Assembly (NCBI RefSeq): GCF_900068895.1
Contig: NZ_CDPK01000003.1
Coordinates: 200,375-264,374, forward strand
Direction of reading: 5' to 3'
DNA from: Erwinia sp. ErVv1
GTDB lineage: Bacteria > Pseudomonadota > Gammaproteobacteria > Enterobacterales > Enterobacteriaceae
Length of the DNA: 64,000 nt
The notes under the pieces are model-generated. The model was not told the DNA's origin. It made no database searches and saw only the letters and a list, made by a program, of their open reading frames with translations. A program made the translations under genes and the position numbers. This document shows positions 17,639 through 27,518 of the stretch, in pieces; position 1 is the first letter of the stretch, and every line of letters starts with the position of its first letter.

Positions 17639-18367
17639 TTAATGCGAGAGATAGTGGGCAAACTCATCGGTCTGCGGCTGTGAAAAACGATTGGCATCAC
17701 CCTGTTCAACAATAAAACCATTTTCCATATAGACCACGCGGGTGGCGGTTTTACGGGCAACTTCAACCTCATGGGTCACAATCACCTGAGTGATCCGGGT
17801 CTGGGCCAGCTCCTGAATGATGGAGACAATTTGCGCGGTAATTTCAGGATCCAGCGCGGCGGTCGGCTCGTCGAACAGCAGCACGGCTGGCTCCATCATC
17901 AGCGCCCGGGCAATGGCTACGCGCTGCTGCTGGCCGCCAGAGAGGTGCAGCGGGAAGCGATCGGCAAATTTTGTCAGGCGCAGGCGCTCAAGCAGCTTAT
18001 CCGCCCGGGCTCGCGCTGCGTCTTTACCCAGCCCCAGCACGCGGCAGGGGGCTTCAGTCAGGTTCTGCATCACCGTCAGATGCGGCCACAGATTATATTG
18101 CTGGAATACCATTCCCACATTCTGACGCAGCTCGCGGATAGCATTCTCAGACGGGGGTTTACTGAAGTCGAAGTGATTACCGGCAATGCTCAGGGTGCCG
18201 GAACGGGGCATCTCCAGCAGGTTAAGCACGCGCAGCAGGGAGCTCTTACCGGCACCGCTTGGACCCAGCAAAACCAGCGTCTCGCCCTCGGGGCAGGTGA
18301 GCTGAATATCGAACAGTGCCTGGTGGGCACCGTAAAAGCAGTTAATTCCGTTAAGTTGAATACTCAT
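17639..18367 (-). CDS. artP: Arginine ABC importer ATPase ArtP
   Basis: ABC ATPase of 242 residues (E. coli 242). It has Walker [10 protein letters not shown] (about 36-44), signature [15 protein letters not shown], Walker B LLFDEP and H-loop VTHEVE. The start is the ATG at 18367 ([13 protein letters not shown]), identical to E. coli; the longer frame to 18454 is promoter sequence. No strong Shine-Dalgarno is seen. It is first gene of artPIQM. Confidence 0.95.
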   Translation of the reverse strand: MSIQLNGINCFYGAHQALFDIQLTCPEGETLVLLGPSGAGKSSLLRVLNLLEMPRSGTLSIAGNHFDFSKPPSENAIRELRQNVGMVFQQYNLWPHLTVMQNLTEAPCRVLGLGKDAARARADKLLERLRLTKFADRFPLHLSGGQQQRVAIARALMMEPAVLLFDEPTAALDPEITAQIVSIIQELAQTRITQVIVTHEVEVARKTATRVVYMENGFIVEQGDANRFSQPQTDEFAHYLSH

Positions 18368-18375
18368 GCGCAATA

Positions 18376-18393
18376 AGTGAATAGCAATTGATT
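18376..18393 (-). promoter_or_regulatory. Candidate ARG box upstream of artP
   Basis: The 18 bp read on the minus strand match the ArgR consensus AATGAATAATTATTCATT at 13 positions. A clear second box with the usual 3-bp gap was not found. ArgR control of art genes is known in E. coli. Confidence 0.35.
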
Positions 18394-18591
18394 CTGCGAA
18401 TCTTAACGTTGACGGCATAGTTATGCAATCATTGTGCAGATATAGAGTTAACATCCGCTATAAAAGGGCAGTCATTTAGAGCGAATGCCCAGGCAACGGA
18501 TGTGGGACGGCAGGGAACAGGAACCGTCGACTGGCGGGTGCAGACAGGGAAATGGGAACACTATGCTGATGGATGAACAGGTCAGTAATAC

Positions 18592-18615
18592 CCATGCCGC
18601 CAGGCGGCGGCATGG
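18592..18615 (-). terminator. Strong hairpin after ybjP
   Basis: A 10-bp perfect stem (CCATGCCGCC / GGCGGCATGG) with a 4-nt loop starts 8 bp beyond the ybjP stop. There is no U tract, so termination is possible but unproven. Confidence 0.45.
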
Positions 18616-18622
18616 AGCAGAA

Positions 18623-19165
18623 CTATTTCAGCAGTCGCTGGCTTAATGATCCACCGTCCAGGTGGGGAGCCTGACTGGTATAGCGAATATCATCAACCGC
18701 CCAGCAGGTGCCTTCACGCACCATCAGCACTTCATCCTGCCATTCCACCGGCTTGCTACCGTTGCGGCTAAGTGAGACGCGCAGCGGAATATTACGTGCA
18801 TCAGTATTCGGAATGGTTGAGGCATCAGCCACGCTGGCTGAATCCGGTCCGGCTGGCAGACTGGAGAAGATATCTCCCTGCATCAGGGCGGGATCCCTGC
18901 CGTTTTCACCACTGGCTTTCAGCAGCGTCTGATACAGCTTGTCACTGAGATAGGGGCGATATTTTGCCAACAGCTGGGCATCAGGTAAGCCCTGGGTTGG
19001 CTGCCCGGTGCGCAGGTCATAGAATTTCTGCGCTACGGTATCCGGGCCACCATCAACGCAGGGACTCATCCGGGTTCCGATATCCTTGTACGCCGGTTGT
19101 ACCGTGGTACAGGCACTCAGCAGCAGCGCCAGCGGAGCCAAAACGGCGATCGCCTGGTATTTCAT
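18623..19165 (-). CDS. ybjP: Lipoprotein YbjP
   Basis: 180 residues (E. coli YbjP 171). The N-terminus is a lipoprotein signal with LSAC lipobox, Cys19 being the acylated residue, and a DUF3828-like domain follows. Thr at +2 predicts sorting to the outer membrane. The function is unknown. It is divergent from amiD. Confidence 0.9.
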   Translation of the reverse strand: MKYQAIAVLAPLALLLSACTTVQPAYKDIGTRMSPCVDGGPDTVAQKFYDLRTGQPTQGLPDAQLLAKYRPYLSDKLYQTLLKASGENGRDPALMQGDIFSSLPAGPDSASVADASTIPNTDARNIPLRVSLSRNGSKPVEWQDEVLMVREGTCWAVDDIRYTSQAPHLDGGSLSQRLLK

Positions 19166-19194
19166 CTTATTTTCCTTATTGTTTCGGGATGATG

Positions 19195-19242
19195 TTGTTT
19201 TAGCATAAAGTAATGACGTTGTTTTAGCATAAAGTATAGACG
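19195..19242. repeat. 24-bp tandem duplication in the ybjP-amiD promoter region
   Basis: GTTGTTTTAGCATAAAGTA occurs at 19195-19213 and again at 19219-19237, exactly 24 bp apart, with similar trailing bases (ATGAC / TAGAC). It lies in the divergent promoter spacer, so it may duplicate promoter or operator elements. Confidence 0.85.
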
Positions 19243-19293
19243 CTTACGAAGCCGCTGGGTTACCGCCGGAATCAACATCCAAAGGTAGGGAAA

Positions 19294-20136
19294 ATGAAAT
19301 TTTTAATGCCCCTTTTGCTGACAACTCTGGCCCTGATGCTGAGTGCCTGTAGCCCGACGGGGCTGGAGCGGCACGCGGGATACGTGGTGGATTCGCGTCA
19401 ACACGCTCTGGGGGCACGACCGCGTATCAAAATGCTGGTGATCCACTATACCGCGCAGGATTACCCCACTTCACTGGCTATCCTGACCGATCGCGAGGTC
19501 AGCGTACATTACCTGATCGCTGCGGCTCCGCCATGGAAGGGGGGGCAGCCGACCGTATCCCAACTGGTTCCTGAAGAGCTGCTGGCATGGCATGCAGGCA
19601 GCAGCTACTGGCGCGGAGCAACCCGCATAAACGATACCTCGGTGGGGATTGAACTGGAGAATCAGGGCTATCATCGCTCGGCGCTCCACGGACGCGAGTG
19701 GTATCCGTTCGCAGCCCCGCAAATCGCGGCGCTGGTGCCGCTGTCGCGGGATATCATCCGTCGCTACGGCATTTTGCCGCAAAACGTGGTGGGGCACAGC
19801 GATATTGCCCCGCAGCGCAAGCAGGACCCCGGCCCGCTGTTTCCCTGGCAGTGGCTGGCGAGCCAGGGCGTGGGTGCCTGGCCAGACGCCGATCGGGTCG
19901 CGTTCTGGCTTGCAGGCAGGCCGCCTGAGCAGGCGGTTGATGCGGGACCATTGCTGACGTTACTGGCGCGCTACGGCTACCAGGTCACGCCCGGCATGTC
20001 AGCACAGCAGCAGCAACAGGTGATTGCTGCCTTCCAGATGCACTTCCGGCCGGAGGACTATCGGGGCCTGCCGGACGCCCAGAGCGAAGCCATTGTTAAG
20101 GCGCTGCTGGATAAGTATGGCTCGGAGCAGGCGTAG
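19294..20136 (+). CDS. amiD: N-acetylmuramoyl-L-alanine amidase AmiD
   Basis: Zinc amidase anchored in the outer membrane that cleaves MurNAc-L-Ala bonds, including in anhydro-muropeptides. 280 residues: LSAC lipobox (Cys19); Amidase_2 domain with VIHYT (His zinc ligand near 51), WHAG, and HSDIAPQRKQDPG near 165-180 supplying the other ligands; C-terminal peptidoglycan-binding-like domain. AmpD is a shorter cytoplasmic relative without a lipobox. The 3' end overlaps the 3' end of ltaE by 41 bp, tail to tail. Confidence 0.94.
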   Translation: MKFLMPLLLTTLALMLSACSPTGLERHAGYVVDSRQHALGARPRIKMLVIHYTAQDYPTSLAILTDREVSVHYLIAAAPPWKGGQPTVSQLVPEELLAWHAGSSYWRGATRINDTSVGIELENQGYHRSALHGREWYPFAAPQIAALVPLSRDIIRRYGILPQNVVGHSDIAPQRKQDPGPLFPWQWLASQGVGAWPDADRVAFWLAGRPPEQAVDAGPLLTLLARYGYQVTPGMSAQQQQQVIAAFQMHFRPEDYRGLPDAQSEAIVKALLDKYGSEQA

Positions 20137-21163
20137 CGGGGTGGACAGTTTGTCCCGGAGGCTGCTGCGCCAGGAAAGCCTGCCAGTGGTCTGTCAGCTT
20201 CTCCAGGGCGGGACGATCGATATTCAGATGCGTAACCAGGCGGGTGACCGGCCCGGTGCTTAGCACAATGTCGTGCTCGCGCATCCAGCTTTTAAGCGGG
20301 GCCACCTGTGCATCCGGCAGGCGGACAAACACCATATTGGTATCCTGACCCATCACGTTCACGCCGATCCCCCGCAGCTGCTCAGCCAGCCAGGCGGCAT
20401 TATCGTGGTCCTCCCGCAGGCGCGTGACGTTATGCTCAAGCGCATACAGGCCCGCCGCCGCCAGAATCCCCACCTGTCGCATGGCGCCGCCGGTCATTTT
20501 GCGCCAGCGGCGCGCGCGTTGAATATAGTCGGCGCTGCCGCACAGCAGCGACCCGACCGGGGTTCCCAGCCCTTTCGACAGGCAAATGGTCAGCGTATCG
20601 CAGTAGCGGGTAATGTCGGTCAGCGGCACGTTCAGCGCCACGCTGGCGTTGAAAATACGTGCACCGTCGATATGCAGCGCCAGGCGGTGACGTCGCGTAA
20701 ATTCCCAGGCCTGCGCCAGATAGCTTAGCGGCAGCACCTTGCCATTATGGGTATTTTCCAGGCTGAGCAGTCGGGTGATAGCAAAGTGGAAATCGTCCGG
20801 CTTGATAAACTGCTCCACTACATCGAGTGGCAGGGTACCGTCAGCAGCGGCCAGAATGGGCTGGGGCTGAATACTGCCCAGAACGGCGGCTCCACCCGCT
20901 TCATACTTATAATTATGCGCCAGCTGTCCGACAATATACTCTTCCCCGCGCTGACAGTGGCACAGCAGCGCCACCAGATTGGCCTGGGTTCCGCTGGGCA
21001 TAAACAGCGCGGCCTCTTTCCCGCTAATCGCGGCGGCTTTCGCTTCCAGCGCACGCATCGTTGGGTCATCGCCGTAAACGTCATCGCCGGTTTCGGCAGT
21101 CATCATGGCAGACAGCATCGGCTGGCTCGGTTGAGTGACGGTATCACTGCGTAAATCAATCAT
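20096..21163 (-). CDS. ltaE: Low-specificity L-threonine aldolase
   Basis: PLP enzyme cleaving L-threonine/L-allo-threonine to glycine and acetaldehyde. 355 residues with the MIDLRSDTVTQP start, HIDGAR, and the PLP lysine in CLSKGLGTPVGS (Lys197, the same number as in E. coli). It is about 20 residues longer than the 333-residue E. coli enzyme. The extra tail is Pro/Ala/Thr-rich and is encoded across the convergent amiD stop, so the natural stop may have been lost and replaced by one inside amiD. Confidence 0.95.
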   Translation of the reverse strand: MIDLRSDTVTQPSQPMLSAMMTAETGDDVYGDDPTMRALEAKAAAISGKEAALFMPSGTQANLVALLCHCQRGEEYIVGQLAHNYKYEAGGAAVLGSIQPQPILAAADGTLPLDVVEQFIKPDDFHFAITRLLSLENTHNGKVLPLSYLAQAWEFTRRHRLALHIDGARIFNASVALNVPLTDITRYCDTLTICLSKGLGTPVGSLLCGSADYIQRARRWRKMTGGAMRQVGILAAAGLYALEHNVTRLREDHDNAAWLAEQLRGIGVNVMGQDTNMVFVRLPDAQVAPLKSWMREHDIVLSTGPVTRLVTHLNIDRPALEKLTDHWQAFLAQQPPGQTVHPATPAPSHTYPAAP

Positions 21164-21181
21164 CTGTGCGTTCCTCTTATG

Positions 21182-21204
21182 AAAACGGACGCCGTAGCGT
21201 CCGT
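21182..21204 (-). terminator. Terminator after poxB
   Basis: An ACGGACGC/GCGTCCGT 8-bp stem with a 4-nt loop and TTTTC on the minus strand lies between the poxB stop and the ltaE start. Confidence 0.75.
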
Positions 21205-21227
21205 ATAATAAAAGACCTGCAAATGTT

Positions 21228-22949
21228 TTACCGCAGCCAGTTGGTTTTAGCCAGTTCTACCACTTCATCGCCGCGACCATTAATGATGGCCCGCAGCATA
21301 TAGAGACTAAATCCTTTCGCCTGTTCCATTTTGATCTGCGGCGGCATCGCCAGCTCTTCCTTCGCAGTGATGACATCCAGCAGCACCGGGCCGTCAAAGG
21401 CCATCGCTTCCTGAATGGCGCCGTCAAGGTCAGAGGCGCGCTCCACGCGGAGACCTTTAACGCCGCAGGCCTGGGCAATGGCAGCAAAGTCAGGATTTTC
21501 CAGCGTGGTACCATCGGTCAGGTAGCCACCGGCTTTCATCTCCATAGCGACGAATCCGAGCACGCTATTGTTGAAGATCACCAGCTTCACCGGCAGCTTA
21601 AGCTGCGCAACGGTGAGGAAATCGCCCATCAACATGCTGAAGCCGCCGTCACCGCACATGGCGACGACCTGACGCTGCCTGTCAATAGCCTGCGCACCGA
21701 GTGCCTGCGGCATGGCATTGGCCATTGAGCCGTGGTTAAACGAACCGATAAGTCGGCGCTTTCCGTTCATTTTCAGATAGCGGGCGGCCCAGACCGTTGG
21801 CGTGCCCACGTCGCAGGTGAATATCGCATCGTCGTCAGCGTAGCGGCTGAGCTGCTGGGCCACATACTGCGGGTGGATCGCCTGATTATCATTGGCGTTA
21901 GCCAGGCTGTCGAGATCCTTTCGCGCATCGGCGTAGTGCGACAGCGCCTTATCCAGGAAGCGGCGGTCACTTTTGATCTCCAACTGGGGAAGCAGGGCGC
22001 TCAGCGTCGATTTAATGTCCCCCACCAGCGCCATATCCACGTGGCAGTGCGAGCCAATACTGCCAGGATTGATATCGATCTGAATAATTTTGGCATCGGC
22101 AGGGTAGAACGCGCGGTAGGGAAACTGGGTGCCGAGCAGAATAAGCGTATCGGCGTTCATCATGGCGTGATACCCGGACGAGAAACCAATCAGGCCGGTC
22201 ATGCCGACATCGTACGGGTTATCGTATTCCACGTGCTCTTTGCCACGCAGCGCATGCACGATGGGTGCCTTCAGCGTTTCGGCCAGACGGACCACCTCGT
22301 CGTGCGCGCCCGCGCAGCCCGCACCGCACATCAGGGTGATGTTTTCAGCCTCGTTCAGCAGCGCGGCCAGCTTATCCATTTCGCCTGCGGGCGGCTGAAC
22401 AACCGGCAGCTGTGGCGGATACCAGTTAGCGGTCGCCCCTTCCGGTGCGGCCTGCAGAGCAATATCCCCCGGCAGCACCACCACGGAGACGCCCCGGTTC
22501 AGAATGGCTTTCCGCATGGCGATTGCGAGCACCTGAGGCAGCTGCTCAGGATTTGAAACCAGTTCACAATAATGGCTACATTCGCGGAACAGCTCCTGAG
22601 GATGCGTCTCCTGAAAATAGCCGCTGCCGATCTCGCTGGAAGGAATATGTGCGGCAATGGCCAGCACGGGAACGTGATTTCGGTGGCAGTCGAAAAGACC
22701 GTTAATCAGATGGAGGTTACCCGGCCCGCAGGAACCCGCGCAGACGGCCAGCTCGCCGCTGATTTGTGCTTCCGCGCCGGCGGCGAAGGCCGCAACTTCT
22801 TCATGACGCGTGGGCATCCATTCAATGGTCCCCATGCGATTCAGGCTGTCGCTCAGGCCGTTCAGCGAGTCGCCGGTCACGCCCCAGATACGTTTAACGC
22901 CGGCATTTTCTAATGTTTTAGCCACGAGGGCGGCAACGGACTGTTTCAT
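21228..22949 (-). CDS. poxB: Pyruvate dehydrogenase (ubiquinone), pyruvate oxidase
   Basis: Peripheral membrane flavoenzyme converting pyruvate to acetate and CO2 with electrons to ubiquinone. 573 residues (E. coli 572): N-terminal TPP-binding pyrimidine domain with the conserved Glu ([14 protein letters not shown]), central FAD domain, and C-terminal TPP domain with [12 protein letters not shown] followed by the NN of the GDG-NN motif. The last about 25 residues form the lipid-binding helix. It is sigma-S-controlled in E. coli. E. coli hcp-hcr, next to poxB there, is missing here. Confidence 0.96.
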   Translation of the reverse strand: MKQSVAALVAKTLENAGVKRIWGVTGDSLNGLSDSLNRMGTIEWMPTRHEEVAAFAAGAEAQISGELAVCAGSCGPGNLHLINGLFDCHRNHVPVLAIAAHIPSSEIGSGYFQETHPQELFRECSHYCELVSNPEQLPQVLAIAMRKAILNRGVSVVVLPGDIALQAAPEGATANWYPPQLPVVQPPAGEMDKLAALLNEAENITLMCGAGCAGAHDEVVRLAETLKAPIVHALRGKEHVEYDNPYDVGMTGLIGFSSGYHAMMNADTLILLGTQFPYRAFYPADAKIIQIDINPGSIGSHCHVDMALVGDIKSTLSALLPQLEIKSDRRFLDKALSHYADARKDLDSLANANDNQAIHPQYVAQQLSRYADDDAIFTCDVGTPTVWAARYLKMNGKRRLIGSFNHGSMANAMPQALGAQAIDRQRQVVAMCGDGGFSMLMGDFLTVAQLKLPVKLVIFNNSVLGFVAMEMKAGGYLTDGTTLENPDFAAIAQACGVKGLRVERASDLDGAIQEAMAFDGPVLLDVITAKEELAMPPQIKMEQAKGFSLYMLRAIINGRGDEVVELAKTNWLR

Positions 22950-23052
22950 CTGTAGCTCCTTTCTGGTGTCAGCAGGTCACGTTCTGACAAATAATAAATA
23001 CTGGAGCATAGTCGACAGGAGGCAAAGTGGCGTCTCAGCATGCCGGAAACCG

Positions 23053-23149
23053 CACGAATACGCCTGAGCGATAAACCAGGGCAGGCAGGAGCAGGCCTGA
23101 GCATGCACTCAGGCAGACAGGAATACGCCTGTGCGGTCACTCAGGCAGA
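23053..23149 (-). repeat. 32-bp tandem repeat spanning the lysO stop codon
   Basis: On the minus strand TCTGCCTGAGTG opens a unit at 23149 and again at 23117. The two 32-bp units share 25 bases, and the TGA in the first is the lysO stop. A third, looser unit carries CAGGCGTATTC again. Confidence 0.75.
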
Positions 23150-24055
23150 AAAGAAAGCGATCAGTACCGGGGCTAACAGGCTCAGCACAAAGCCGTGGAC
23201 GATAGCCGCAGGGACTATCTCGTTTCCGCCGCTGCGCTGTAGTACCGGCAGCGTAAAGTCCATTGAGGTTGCCCCGCAGAGCCCGAGGGCGCTGGAGCGA
23301 TGGTGAGCGATCAGAGCCGGGATCAGCATTATTGCCAGCAGCTCACGCAGCAGATCGTTAAAAAATGCCGCACTGCCGATAACCGGTCCAAAGGATTCAG
23401 TCATCAGAATGCCCGAAAGCGAGTACCAGCCAAAGCCGGAGGCCATGGCCAGTCCGGTTTTTATCGGCAGGCCGAGGATAAGCGCTGCTATTGCCCCGCC
23501 TGCCATCGCGCTGACGAAAACGACGATGGCGACAATCGTTCCACGGCGGTTAAGCAGGATTTGGCGCAGCGTCATTCCGCTGCCGCGCAGCTGAAGCCCC
23601 ACCAGAAAGAGCAGGAAGAGCAGGGCGTATTCACTGGCCTGGCTGGCAAATTTCAGCAGCGGCCAGTGGCACAGCCCCAGCAGAAAGCCAGCAAGCACTA
23701 CGCCGCACAGCTTGAGCGATTCCAGCGCCATATGCACACGCGAGGGCAGGGCCTGGCTCCGATGCGCATGCTGCCAGGGTCGACGTGATTCAAGCACGCG
23801 CAGCGCCAGCAGATTGCAAAGCAGAATGGCGGCGGCGCTGACCAGGCAGTAGTGGAAGATAGCCAGCAGATTGGTACCGAGGTTATCCAGAAAGGCGAGG
23901 CTGATGCCCATAAAAAACAAGATGATGTAAACCATCCAGCCCAGTAGTCGGTTGACCGCTTTTATGACTGTCGGGTTTTTTGACGGCAGCAGGTAGCCAG
24001 CGATGAGGGGCAACAGAATTGTTAACAGTCCGGAGTAGATCACCTGGTCATCCAT
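23141..24055 (-). CDS. lysO: L-lysine exporter LysO (YbjE)
   Basis: Inner-membrane exporter of 304 residues with about eight to ten spans, matching E. coli LysO (299 aa) to the last residues (GFVLSLLAPVLIAFFSA). Conserved acidic residues in SMDF and GILMTESFGP match the family. The start is uncertain. The ATG at 24055 lacks a Shine-Dalgarno; a GTG at 24043 would give MIYSGLL, lining up with E. coli MFSGLL. E. coli lysO responds to ArgR and lysine; no clear ARG box was found here. Confidence 0.92.
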   Translation of the reverse strand: MDDQVIYSGLLTILLPLIAGYLLPSKNPTVIKAVNRLLGWMVYIILFFMGISLAFLDNLGTNLLAIFHYCLVSAAAILLCNLLALRVLESRRPWQHAHRSQALPSRVHMALESLKLCGVVLAGFLLGLCHWPLLKFASQASEYALLFLLFLVGLQLRGSGMTLRQILLNRRGTIVAIVVFVSAMAGGAIAALILGLPIKTGLAMASGFGWYSLSGILMTESFGPVIGSAAFFNDLLRELLAIMLIPALIAHHRSSALGLCGATSMDFTLPVLQRSGGNEIVPAAIVHGFVLSLLAPVLIAFFSA

Positions 24056-24221
24056 GAGGAGAAAAATGTCTCATTAAATTAGCTAAATTTCTATATTGAG
24101 TAAAGCGCAGGACCAGATGGAAGTGGCATCAGGAAAAATAGCAGAAATAAGTCTGATTTCGCGGCCTTGAAATATGTCTCGGCATCCCAATCTTAGTAAA
24201 GTCGGTAAACGTAACAGATAG

Positions 24222-24248
24222 AAATGCCAGCCTGAGTTGCTGGCATTT
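24222..24248 (-). terminator. Terminator after cspD
   Basis: A perfect 9-bp stem AAATGCCAG/CTGGCATTT with a 9-nt loop has A/T runs at both ends. Confidence 0.75.
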
Positions 24249-24284
24249 TATTCAAGGGTTAGTCAGAATGTGTTAAGGATAAGG

Positions 24285-24512
24285 TCAGGCATCGACGGCC
24301 ATCGCTTCTTCTACAGGAACGATCAGGCTGGCGTGATTGCCTTTTGGCCCCTGATGCACATCAAACTGGACTTGCTGTCCGGCTTTCAGCGTTCTGTAAC
24401 CGTCCATCTGAATGGTTGAGTAGTGTGCGAAGATATCCTCGCCGCCGCTGACCGGACAGATAAAGCCGAAGCCTTTGGCATTATTGAACCATTTAACAGT
24501 ACCCGTCTCCAT
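24285..24512 (-). CDS. cspD: Cold-shock-like DNA replication inhibitor CspD
   Basis: 75-residue OB-fold protein. RNP1-like KGFGFI and RNP2-like DIFAHYS are present. The METGTVKWFN start matches E. coli CspD, and eight extra upstream codons in frame do not. CspD is a stationary-phase ssDNA-binding toxin-like protein that blocks replication. It is divergent from clpS, as in E. coli. Confidence 0.95.
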   Translation of the reverse strand: METGTVKWFNNAKGFGFICPVSGGEDIFAHYSTIQMDGYRTLKAGQQVQFDVHQGPKGNHASLIVPVEEAMAVDA

Positions 24513-24830
24513 GCTTCTACATCCCTCGCAAGACATTCAATTGAGTGGGGTGGTGAGGCAGATAGCCTCAAAGCTGGTTAAAACGCATCCAGCTTATGCC
24601 TGTACTGTAGATAAATGGCTTAATGCGTCAAGCATCGGGGACGTTATGACGGCAACAAAATCATCAAAATATGAGGCAGTTAACGCTATTGACGATTTTG
24701 TGATGAAGGTCGCTAAGCACTATTTTGCGACAAAAACGCATCGGGCCGGGGCAAAATTCTGAGTGTGTTAAACTTACTCTGAATGATGCCGGGCTGGCGT
24801 GAGCAGACAACGTTTACAAACCGGGTACGT
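24513..24830. other. cspD-clpS divergent regulatory region
   Basis: This holds the promoters of two divergent genes and a 38-codon plus-strand frame listed separately. No other structure was recognised. Confidence 0.6.
24646..24762 (+). CDS. Possible small protein, 38 codons
   Basis: Lysine-rich, helix-compatible frame starting MTATKSSKYEAVNAIDDF, with GGGGAC five bases before the ATG, ending 68 bp before clpS. No E. coli counterpart is known to me at this place. It could be a real small protein, a clpS leader, or chance. Confidence 0.25.
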   Translation: MTATKSSKYEAVNAIDDFVMKVAKHYFATKTHRAGAKF

Positions 24831-25151
24831 ATGGGAAAGACTAACGACTGGCTTAATTTTGAACAGCTTGCAGATGACAAATTGCGTGAAGGCCTCAAGC
24901 CACCTTCGATGTATAAAGTTATTTTAAACAATGACGATTATACACCTATGGAATTTGTTATTGACGTACTGCAAAAGTTCTTTTCTTATGATGTAGAACG
25001 TGCAACGCAACTGATGCTTACGGTTCACTATCAGGGAAAGGCGATCTGCGGTGTTTTTACTGCTGAAGTGGCAGAAACCAAGGTCGCTCATATCAATAAG
25101 TACGCCAGGGAGAATGAGCATCCGTTGCTGTGTACGCTGGAAAAAGCCTGA
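24831..25151 (+). CDS. clpS: ClpAP adaptor ClpS
   Basis: 106 residues, identical in length to E. coli ClpS. It binds N-degron (Leu/Phe/Trp/Tyr N-terminus) substrates and hands them to ClpA. The binding pocket residues Asn34-Asp35-Asp36 and His66 are present. The start ATG at 24831 gives [10 protein letters not shown]; a longer in-frame start at 24783 is not used in the family. clpA follows after 28 bp. Confidence 0.97.
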   Translation: MGKTNDWLNFEQLADDKLREGLKPPSMYKVILNNDDYTPMEFVIDVLQKFFSYDVERATQLMLTVHYQGKAICGVFTAEVAETKVAHINKYARENEHPLLCTLEKA

Positions 25152-25179
25152 ATAAGGCGATCTATTGGGGGAGGTGCCT

Positions 25180-27456
25180 ATGCTCAATCAAGAACTGGAA
25201 CTCAGTTTAAACATGGCTTTCGCCAGAGCGCGCGAGCACCGTCACGAGTTTATGACCGTCGAGCATTTGTTACTGGCGCTGCTCAGTAACCCGTCGGCCA
25301 GAGAGGCACTGGAAGCCTGTACGGTAGATATTGTGGCTCTCCGGCAGGAGCTTGAAGCCTTCATCGAACAAACCACCCCGGTCTTGCCGGTCAGCGAAGA
25401 AGAACGTGATACCCAGCCTACGCTGAGCTTCCAGCGTGTACTGCAACGGGCGGTTTTTCACGTCCAGTCATCCGGCCGCAGCGAAGTGGCGGGGGCAAAC
25501 GTACTGGTCGCTATTTTCAGCGAGCAGGAATCCCAGGCTGCCTATTTGCTGCGTAAGCATGAGGTCAGCCGCCTTGACGTGGTTAATTTCATTTCACACG
25601 GTACGCGCAAAGATGAACCTGGCCAGGCGCCGGGTGCGGAAAATCCCGTTAACGAAGAGCAGGCAGGGGGGGAGGAACGTATGGAGAACTTCACCACCAA
25701 TCTTAACCAGCTTGCTCGCGTCGGCGGAATCGATCCGCTGATTGGACGCGATAAAGAGCTGGAGCGTACCGTTCAGGTGCTGTGCCGCCGTCGCAAAAAT
25801 AACCCGCTGCTGGTGGGTGAATCCGGCGTAGGTAAAACCGCCATTGCTGAAGGGCTTGCCTGGCGTATCGTCCAGGGCGAAGTGCCGGAAGTGATGAAGG
25901 ATGCCACCATCTATTCGCTGGATATCGGCTCTCTGCTGGCCGGGACTAAGTATCGCGGCGACTTCGAAAAACGCTTTAAGGCGCTGTTAAAGCAGCTCGA
26001 GCAGGATAACAGCAGTATTCTGTTTATCGATGAGATCCATACGATCATCGGGGCGGGTGCCGCATCGGGTGGGCAGGTTGATGCCGCAAACCTGATTAAA
26101 CCGCTGCTTTCGAGCGGGAAAATTCGGGTAATGGGCTCCACCACCTATCAGGAGTTCAGCAACATTTTCGAAAAAGATCGTGCGCTGGCGCGTCGTTTCC
26201 AGAAAATCGACATTACCGAACCGTCGGTGGATGAAACGGTGCAGATCCTTAACGGACTGAAGCCGAAGTATGAAGCGCACCATGACGTTCGCTATACGGC
26301 GAAAGCCGTACGCGCCGCCGTGGAGCTGGCTGTTAAGTATATCAACGATCGCCATTTGCCCGATAAGGCCATTGACGTCATTGATGAAGCGGGCGCGCGG
26401 GCGCGTCTGATGCCGGTCAGCAAGCGTAAGAAAACGGTTAACGTGGCGGATATCGAATCGGTCGTGGCGCGTATTGCGCGTATTCCTGAGAAGAGCGTTT
26501 CCGCGACCGATCGCGACACGCTGAGAAACCTCGGCGATCGCCTGAAGATGCTGGTATTTGGTCAGGATAATGCCATTGAAGCGCTGACCGAAGCGATCAA
26601 GATGAGCCGTGCTGGCCTGAGTCAGGACCGTAAACCGGTGGGTTCTTTCCTGTTTGCCGGGCCGACCGGCGTCGGGAAAACCGAAGTGACGGTACAGCTG
26701 GCGAAGGCGCTGGGTATTGAGCTGCTGCGTTTTGATATGTCCGAATATATGGAGCGTCATACCGTCAGCCGACTGATTGGTGCGCCTCCGGGCTATGTCG
26801 GTTTCGATCAGGGTGGCCTGCTGACCGATGCGGTTATCAAGCATCCGCATGCGGTTGTGCTGTTTGATGAAATTGAAAAAGCGCACCCGGACGTGTTCAA
26901 TCTGCTGCTTCAGGTCATGGACAACGGTATGCTGACCGATAACAACGGTCGTAAAGCCGATTTCCGCAATGTGGTCGTGGTAATGACGACTAATGCTGGC
27001 GTGCGGGAAACCGAGCGTAAATCCATCGGTCTGATCCATCAGGACAACAGCACCGACGCGATGGAAGAGATTAAGAAGATCTTTACGCCGGAATTCCGCA
27101 ACCGTCTGGACAACATTATCTGGTTCAAACATCTTGATACCGAGGTGATTCATCAGGTAGTGGACAAGTTCATTGTTGAACTTCAGGCGCAGCTGGATGC
27201 GAAAGGCGTGTCGCTGGAAGTCAGTGATGAGGCCCGTGACTGGCTGGCGGTGAAGGGGTATGACAAAGCGATGGGCGCGCGTCCGATGGCGCGTACCGTG
27301 CAGGAAAACCTCAAGAAACCGCTGGCGAACGAGCTGCTGTTTGGATCGCTGGTAGACGGGGGCTCTGTCTCTGTCGCACTGGACAAAGAGAATAACAAGC
27401 TGACTTACCACTTCCTTAGCGCTGAGAAGCGTAAAACGGAAGGGACGGTTCACTAA
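25180..27456 (+). CDS. clpA: ATP-dependent Clp protease ATP-binding subunit ClpA
   Basis: AAA+ unfoldase of the ClpAP protease, 758 residues as in E. coli. The N-domain carries a double Clp-N repeat (1-140). D1 has Walker [10 protein letters not shown] (about 214-222) and D2 has GPTGVGKTE (about 495-503). The IGL-type loop (KSIGLIHQ) docks on ClpP. A strong GGGGGAGG lies before the ATG at 25180. clpS-clpA form an operon closed by a clear terminator. Confidence 0.97.
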   Translation: MLNQELELSLNMAFARAREHRHEFMTVEHLLLALLSNPSAREALEACTVDIVALRQELEAFIEQTTPVLPVSEEERDTQPTLSFQRVLQRAVFHVQSSGRSEVAGANVLVAIFSEQESQAAYLLRKHEVSRLDVVNFISHGTRKDEPGQAPGAENPVNEEQAGGEERMENFTTNLNQLARVGGIDPLIGRDKELERTVQVLCRRRKNNPLLVGESGVGKTAIAEGLAWRIVQGEVPEVMKDATIYSLDIGSLLAGTKYRGDFEKRFKALLKQLEQDNSSILFIDEIHTIIGAGAASGGQVDAANLIKPLLSSGKIRVMGSTTYQEFSNIFEKDRALARRFQKIDITEPSVDETVQILNGLKPKYEAHHDVRYTAKAVRAAVELAVKYINDRHLPDKAIDVIDEAGARARLMPVSKRKKTVNVADIESVVARIARIPEKSVSATDRDTLRNLGDRLKMLVFGQDNAIEALTEAIKMSRAGLSQDRKPVGSFLFAGPTGVGKTEVTVQLAKALGIELLRFDMSEYMERHTVSRLIGAPPGYVGFDQGGLLTDAVIKHPHAVVLFDEIEKAHPDVFNLLLQVMDNGMLTDNNGRKADFRNVVVVMTTNAGVRETERKSIGLIHQDNSTDAMEEIKKIFTPEFRNRLDNIIWFKHLDTEVIHQVVDKFIVELQAQLDAKGVSLEVSDEARDWLAVKGYDKAMGARPMARTVQENLKKPLANELLFGSLVDGGSVSVALDKENNKLTYHFLSAEKRKTEGTVH

Positions 27457-27487
27457 CAGAGCGCGAACTGCTTTAAATGCAGATAAA

Positions 27488-27518
27488 TAAAAAGGCCGGT
27501 TTAAACCGGCCTTTTTTT
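27488..27518. terminator. Bidirectional terminator, clpA / infA
   Basis: A perfect palindrome AAAGGCCGGTTTAAACCGGCCTTT has A's before it and seven T's after it. In E. coli the serW tRNA lies in this interval; here the whole clpA-infA gap is about 100 bp and no tRNA fits. Confidence 0.93.

Noticed and set aside
21732..22556. 274-codon plus-strand frame inside poxB
   Set aside because: Fully antisense to an intact poxB, with no recognisable domain.
25987..27453. 488-codon open frame antisense to clpA
   Set aside because: It mirrors the clpA codon pattern on the opposite strand, lacks a ribosome site and family, and clpA is certain.
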